Source: Smallanthus sonchifolius (taxonomy: Eukaryota; Streptophyta; Magnoliopsida; Asterales; Asteraceae). Taken from it: a DNA stretch of 64,000 nucleotides. This document shows, piece by piece, positions 58,600-64,000 of this stretch. Numbering within the stretch: position 1 is the stretch's first letter; each line of letters opens with the position of its first letter. The position numbers and the translations under genes are program-made. The notes beneath the pieces were generated by a model. It saw only the letters and a program-made list of their open reading frames with translations, had not been told where the DNA came from and did no database searches. Location of the stretch: the NCBI GenBank assembly GCA_023525975.1, contig CM042030.1, positions 24,608,350-24,672,349 on the forward strand, given 5' to 3'.

Positions 58600-61500
58600 T
58601 GTGACACCCAGTAGTCCAGGTCAATACCCATAGTCATATTTGCACATTCCTATTTTATATTTCTTGGAATATTATCTTTGACATAATATTGTCAGGAGTC
58701 TAGCAAAGGGACAAGTGTCATATTTAGTAATTTTTAAGAATTACTAGGAAATAAATGATAATAACCCTCATTGAACGTTCGTTGGTGATTAAAAGAATGT
58801 TATTCCAGAAAAGTCTAGAGACATGTTTGAATATAAAAACATAAATATAGGTGACTAAACTTTTATAAAAAGTTGACACATAAATAATTGTTACATGACT
58901 CTATGTTATATTATGTGTATTCATGTATAATACAGTTGTAGTAATAATCTATGTCGGGTTAACTAGTAAAATATTGAGACTAGTCAAACCACATAAAAAC
59001 ACATAAGTTATGAATCATTTAAAGGTTTTACACCGGGTATTAGATCACGCGATCACCTAGGGGATTTATACCACCAAAGAACCCCACCTATCTAGCCATT
59101 AATAGATTTGAAAACACCCAACCCCCACCCTATACCCCTCTCGGCCGTATTGTGGGTGTAGCCACCCACTAACTCATAAATGCTTGCATACATGTCTTGC
59201 ATGCACAGCCTCTTCCACTTCAAATGATTACAACACTAACTCATAAATGCTTGTATACATGTCTTGCATGCACACCCTCTTCCACTTCAAATGATTACAT
59301 GCAATTCCCATCAACCATAAGTGGTAATGATGAATATGTCAAACACTCAACTCTCATCTCTCTTTCTCTATATATACACACTACACCAACACCCCTTAAC
59401 TCCCTCCTCCCTCCCTTGACTGATTCATTTCGGATTTCACCCAATTCCCCTCTCCAAAACCAAAAATGCAAACAATTCCCGTAACTAAGCTTCATGCCAG
59501 ATTTTTGGTCAAATTCGGAAGGCCATATCTCTTTCGTTCCTTGGTCAAATCAGTCCATTCTTTTTCTAGAATGAAGCTCTATGTTAACAGAGGAGAGCCC
59601 AAGTGGAATCACTCCATGGAGTATTCGACCTCCAAACAGCCTACGCAAAAAACATCGCTCGGTGCAGGTCGAATCTGGACACCTCTTTTCATTTTCCTGT
59701 TTTGAGGTACCTACACAACTCCAAATCTAGTAATTCTTTTTTACATCTCCTCTGGTTTCAATAAACCTGATTTTAGAAGAAAATCCCAAGTCATTTGGTC
59801 TTCTAAAACCATCTAAAAGTCTACTCGGAGTACGCCTAAAAATTTGTGTTTTCAAGAACAAAATAAAGCATAAAAGTCTTGATGAGTTTTGGCTTTATTT
59901 CTTCATAAGTCATGTTCGAATACATATATTTAAACATGTACATATTCATACATAAAATACCAAACTAGAAGGACCATGGACAAGACAAGGACACATCAAA
60001 TATATACTACATATATATATAATCACATAAAATAACACTTAGATTATGGTGTTCTTCATAAACCCTTCATTCCATTCATGTGTTATGTTGAAGGATACAT
60101 GTTCGTGAAGTTATATGATCATGTGTGACTTACCTGGCAAGACCCGAGGTAGTGTCCTATGATTCAAGAAGACATACGAACGATTATCATCAACATATGA
60201 ACGTGAAAGGTGTTACTAAACATATATGTTTATGGATAAAATTTGTGATATATATGTGTTGGTGTACGGTTTTGGTTAAATTATGGAAATGTTCTAGGAA
60301 TTAAAGATTAGTATCCTAATATGAACATTTGATATATGTACATGGAACATATGAAGAGATTCAGTTAAAAATAAATAATCACATGACATCGTGGAACATA
60401 AGTGAATATATTTTAAGTTGCTACAAAAATAATATTTATTTTTGGTACACTTAATAAGTCACCAATAGGGAAACATATTATTTTCTCAGAAAATATGTAA
60501 GCATCTAGACTGGAATAATAATCACCAATGAGTCGTAAATAAAAACACTATTTTTACTAAACAAAGGCGTACTTAACGGGATTCGTTAAGTCGGATGAAC
60601 AACTTACGTGTAAGACGGGTAGTAGTCTTAACACATTAGCACCCTTGTGTGATTAGGGTACGGATAGACAGGAACTCTTAGCGCACTATTATTTGCTAGG
60701 ATTTCATCGGACACAAGGTGAGTTCACGGCCCCCTTTTAACTCTTTACTGTTTGTAAACATCGGGGGAGAAACATACTTACTTGTTATGTTTTGAAAACA
60801 TGATTTACATTTGCTTACACGTTTGACATCATAAACATTCGGGTTTAACTCCTTGTGAGTTTCACAAACCCCCTTTTTCTAAGTTTTTGAAATGTTTTGG
60901 GGTGGAAACATACTTGTAAAGAATTTTCGTATGTAAATGAATGAACTAATGGTCTGACTGTATGTGTGTATTGAGGGAAAAATAAAGCGCTTAAAGTCCT
61001 CGGAATAAAAATTAGTAACCATTAGCTATGGACTTAGCCCGGGATTCTATGGATAGTACTATTGGGGGTGACTCCTCCGGTCATGATTAGTCGCGCTAAT
61101 CAGGGGTCCAAATGGCCGAATGACTGCATATTGTCTTAACTCACAGAAAGGCGAGGGGAGGCACAGAAAGTTGGGGTTTGGTTACGGTCTCGTACATTAC
61201 ATACTGTTGTGTATTCCTTACAAGTTTACAAATGGGGTCAATTGATCGGATTAATATTCGGATTCATTGGTAATACATACAAAGAGTTTGGATCGGTAAA
61301 TGATCAGGTTTAAACAATGTATATGTTTTCAAAGGAAAACTACTTATTTGATGACGGTTAAGTCATGTATATGTTTTCAAAGGAAAACTACTTATTTGAT
61401 GACGGTTAAGTCATGTATATGTTTTCAAAGGAAAACTACTTATTTGATGACGGTTGAGTCATGTATATGTTTTTAAAGGAAAACTACTTATTTGATGACG

Positions 61501-62149
61501 GTTAAGTCATGTATTTGTTTTCAAAGGAAAACTACTTATTTTATGACGGTTAAGTCATTGACATGTTTTCAAAGGAAAACTACTTATTTTATGACGGTTA
61601 AGTCATGGACATGTTTTCAAAGGAAAACTACATATTTTATGACGGTTAAGTCATGGACATGTTTCCAAAGGAAAACTACTTATTTTATGACGGTTAAGTC
61701 ATGGACATGTTTTTCAAAGGAAAACTACTTATTTTATGACGGTAAAGTCATGGGCATGTTTTCAAAGGAAAACTACTTATTTTATGACGATTAAGTCATG
61801 TATACGTTTTCGGGGAAAACTAACTGTACTAAATGAACAAACTCTGTGAACTCACCAACCTTTGTGTTGACACTTTCAAGTATGTTTCTCAGGTAACCTT
61901 TAGCCATGAAGCGGTTGGAATAGGCTAGCTATGTTGGAACAATTCCTAGTAACCGGGCGGGCATAGATTATCAAGTCTCAAGTCGACTATTGATCTAGAG
62001 GGACTTAGATCATTGTATTTATTTAGTCTTAGTAATTGTATATGTAATCAAGTCTTAGAAATCACTATTACAGCTTCCGCTATCGTGTAATGAACCAATC
62101 GTTGCAACCTGTATTTATTTATTAAGTAAATAAATTTGGGGGTGTGACA
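58600..62149 (+). repeat. Element F: 3' LTR
   Basis: 3,550 bp, uninterrupted copy of the 5' LTR. A sample of about 960 bp compared by hand gives about 2% difference. Confidence 0.92.
61316..61800 (+). repeat. Ten-unit 48-bp tandem array in the 3' LTR of element F
   Basis: Same unit and number as the array at 53550-54030, including the shared one-base insertion in the ninth unit, so the array was already this long when F inserted. Confidence 0.92.
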
Positions 62150-62154
62150 ATATT

Positions 62155-62880
62155 ACTATTTAGTACCTCGTGTTAGCTTCGCCTACGAATCAAGTGAGTA
62201 TTACATAGTCCCTTTTACTCTTTTACACTTTTTGGGGTGGAACATGAACAATATACAACACTATTGCTTACATTTACACAAACTACACAAGTACAAATCC
62301 TCTTTACATTCATGTGTGCAAATTTGAGCTTTATGCCCGAGTGCTAGTTGTGCTAACTTTTGTGTGCGATTTATGTGCAATCATTAACTATTCAAGACGA
62401 CGGTTAACAATGATAGATCTATTGAGTCTGACAAACCCACCCAGGTAGGGGGATTGTTACCGACAACCCAATTTTTGCATGCTAGTTACAAAGGTTTGAT
62501 TGTACTTTGTTACACAATAGCTGCTCCCCGTAAATGCCTTATATTATCATGATATGTAAGGATTTGTTTATTCATAATCTATATGCTATCTATATACAAA
62601 CCTGTGTATGCTCACCAACTTTTTAGTTGACCCTATTTTATTCATGTTTCAGGTACTAACGTGTGATTTGATCAAGATTTGCTTCACATAGGCTTTGGGA
62701 CTTAGTTAATTTGAATAAAGGATTTTATGTATTTCAATTATGTTCTTTCTTGGATTTGGTTGTGTTTGGATTATTTGAAATGAAATTGATGTTTAATAAA
62801 TTACAATTTAGTCAACCTTATGCTTATGAACAATCTACATGTCCCGCCCCGATGATTCCGCCATCGGTCGGGGTGTGACA
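62155..62880 (+). mobile_element. Solo gypsy LTR G, segment 3
   Basis: Continues segment 2 and ends ATGATTCCGCCATCGGTCGG then GGTGTGACA at 62880. It is similar to the corresponding end of LTR H read in its own sense. Followed by the right ACATT duplication (62881-62885). Confidence 0.85.
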
Positions 62881-62885
62881 ACATT

Positions 62886-64000
62886 TTTTAACAGATCAAG
62901 GCTGAGAGTAGCATTATCTGCTATCACTGTGATCAGCCTACAGTACATTTAGCAGTTCTTGGATTCAGCTGATCATGATTGTACAGTTGATCCAAATGTG
63001 ATCCGAGCAACTGTGAATAACCAAGAGATTGTTATATCTTTGGAGACCATATGAGAAGCTTTGAGCTTAGGAGGCGCTGATACTGATCCAATTAGCTTGC
63101 CTCTACTTTAATCACAGGATGCTTTAATAGAATGGGATATAGAGGCAGGGCTAATGATTCACAGGCACGTAAAGGTCTTGTAGGTCAATGGAGGTATTTG
63201 ATGCATGTCATCATTCAATGATTGTCACCTGGGAAAGCAGGAATTGATGGTCTTAAGTCTGCATTACAAGGAGCTATGGTAGCTTTGACCCTAAACAGAC
63301 CATTCAATTTTGCTTTGTATATCTACAAGGAGTTTGTTGCACAAATCACACCACCTGAGGGATAGCGTTTTATCATGTACCCTAGGTTTTTACAAGTCAT
63401 TATCAACCATCTCATTCCTAATCTACCACCATTGATTCCAAGACTTACTTTGACTCCGATGACAAAGAGAATTTTCACAGATTGTCATAATGTGAAGCAA
63501 TAGAATCTAGCATTAATTCTAGTGCCTACTACTTTAGTTGGACACATAGTTAATCCTAATTATGTGGCTCCTCCAAATGATAACTGGATATATGCTGATG
63601 AAGCTCAAGAACAACCAGCTCAGCAACAACCAGAACTGCCACAATAAGAACAACCTAATCTTGAAGTTGAACAACAAAATGAAGGTACATAATGAGAACA
63701 TGGATGTGAATCCACCATCACCATAGCCAGAGAATGTAGAAGCTGTTGACACAAGTTCAAGTTCTAGTTCAAGTGATCAGGTTGAGAAAGGGAATGAGTC
63801 AACTGACGCAGAGGAAACATAACAATATTTCAGTCCTGAGCACTATGCTCGGTTGGCTGCTCATCCAAGGATTAAAAAGAAGTTACCTAGGAATAAGTCA
63901 GCTCCGGTTCCTCCTCCTGGTGCTGTACTTGGAAAGAGACAATTACGAGATGAATCTTCGGGTTCCGATTATGTTCCTGACCCTCCAGTTTCAAAGAAGA
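62886..64000 (+). pseudogene. Element B: ORF3 continued, many stops, runs off the window
   Basis: Begins in register with 12017-12108 (FNRSRLRVALS, compare FNLNRSRI-like wording in element C). Stops are frequent (near 62947, 63052, 63108 and later), with register changes after about 63130. A CTVDPNVIRATVNNQEIVIS stretch parallels CTVSPNVVRATVDGRAIAIS of element C. Toward the end an acidic, Ser-rich stretch (DTSSSSSSSDQ near 63750) and a basic, Pro-rich tail match the same domain order. More decayed than the copy in C. Confidence 0.7.

Larger units (their letters stand above)
47948..62149 (+). mobile_element. Element F: Ty3/gypsy retrotransposon with decayed interior
   Basis: LTRs 47948-54384 (with solo LTR H inside) and 58600-62149, TSD ATATT (47943-47947 and 62150-62154), primer-binding site 54388, polypurine tract GGGGAGAA before 58600. 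The LTR start TGTGACACCCAGTAG and several internal blocks are related to element D. The interior is 4.2 kb, shorter than the 5.8 kb of D, and only integrase is recognisable. Confidence 0.92.

Noticed and set aside
1..64000. Ordinary host genes with introns
   Set aside because: I found no exon chain or protein similarity outside retroelement domains. Small genes or non-coding RNAs without strong motifs could still be missed.

Overview
The window is a stretch of plant repetitive DNA. I find no host gene in it. Almost every base can be assigned to LTR retrotransposons of the Ty1/copia and Ty3/gypsy superfamilies. All intact primer-binding sites are complementary to plant initiator tRNA-Met (TGGTATCAGAGC). 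The gag/pol wording, the LTR ends (TGTCACACCCCGACCG..., TGTGACACCC...) and the acidic third reading frame after pol look like those of eudicots, most likely Asteraceae; that family assignment is inference from memory.

The outstanding feature is a nest five insertions deep, most levels of which can be closed with exact 5-bp target-site duplications (TSDs). Level 0 is a decayed Sirevirus-like copia element, here called B: gag from about 3940, pol to 9762, ORF3 starting at 12017 and resuming at 62886 through the window end. A solo gypsy LTR (G, 12109-62880, TSD ACATT) interrupts B's ORF3. Two elements sit inside G: Sirevirus-like copia element C (13892-47794, 543-bp LTRs) and gypsy element F (47948-62149, TSD ATATT). 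C's ORF3 is split in register by gypsy element D (25126-45557, TSD CCAAC). D's gag is split in register by gypsy element E (28765-38753, opposite orientation, TSD GAGGA). F's 5' LTR is split by a second solo LTR, H (48511-51401, TSD GTAGC). Hand-counted LTR divergence (E about 1%, C and D just under 2%, F about 2%) fits this order.

Left of B, the first 1.9 kb is the 5' end of a minus-strand copia element (M). It abuts the LTR and gag of another plus-strand copia element (A), whose gag is fused to the middle of B's gag near 3940.

Every recognised gag, pol and ORF3 frame carries stops or frameshifts, so no element here looks autonomous. The best preserved coding is C protease-integrase (18077-19576), C RT-RNase H (19971-21485), E gag-RT-RNase H (32247-35732, minus) and D gag-RT (39293-41395).

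The least conventional signal lies in the non-coding parts. Nearly every family carries arrays of short CG-containing inverted repeats, different in sequence from family to family, with both arms often changed together. In B and C such an array also sits inside the element, next to a TATAAATA box 560-740 bp upstream of ORF3 and followed by candidate splice sites. This looks like an internal promoter that copies the layout of the LTR promoter.
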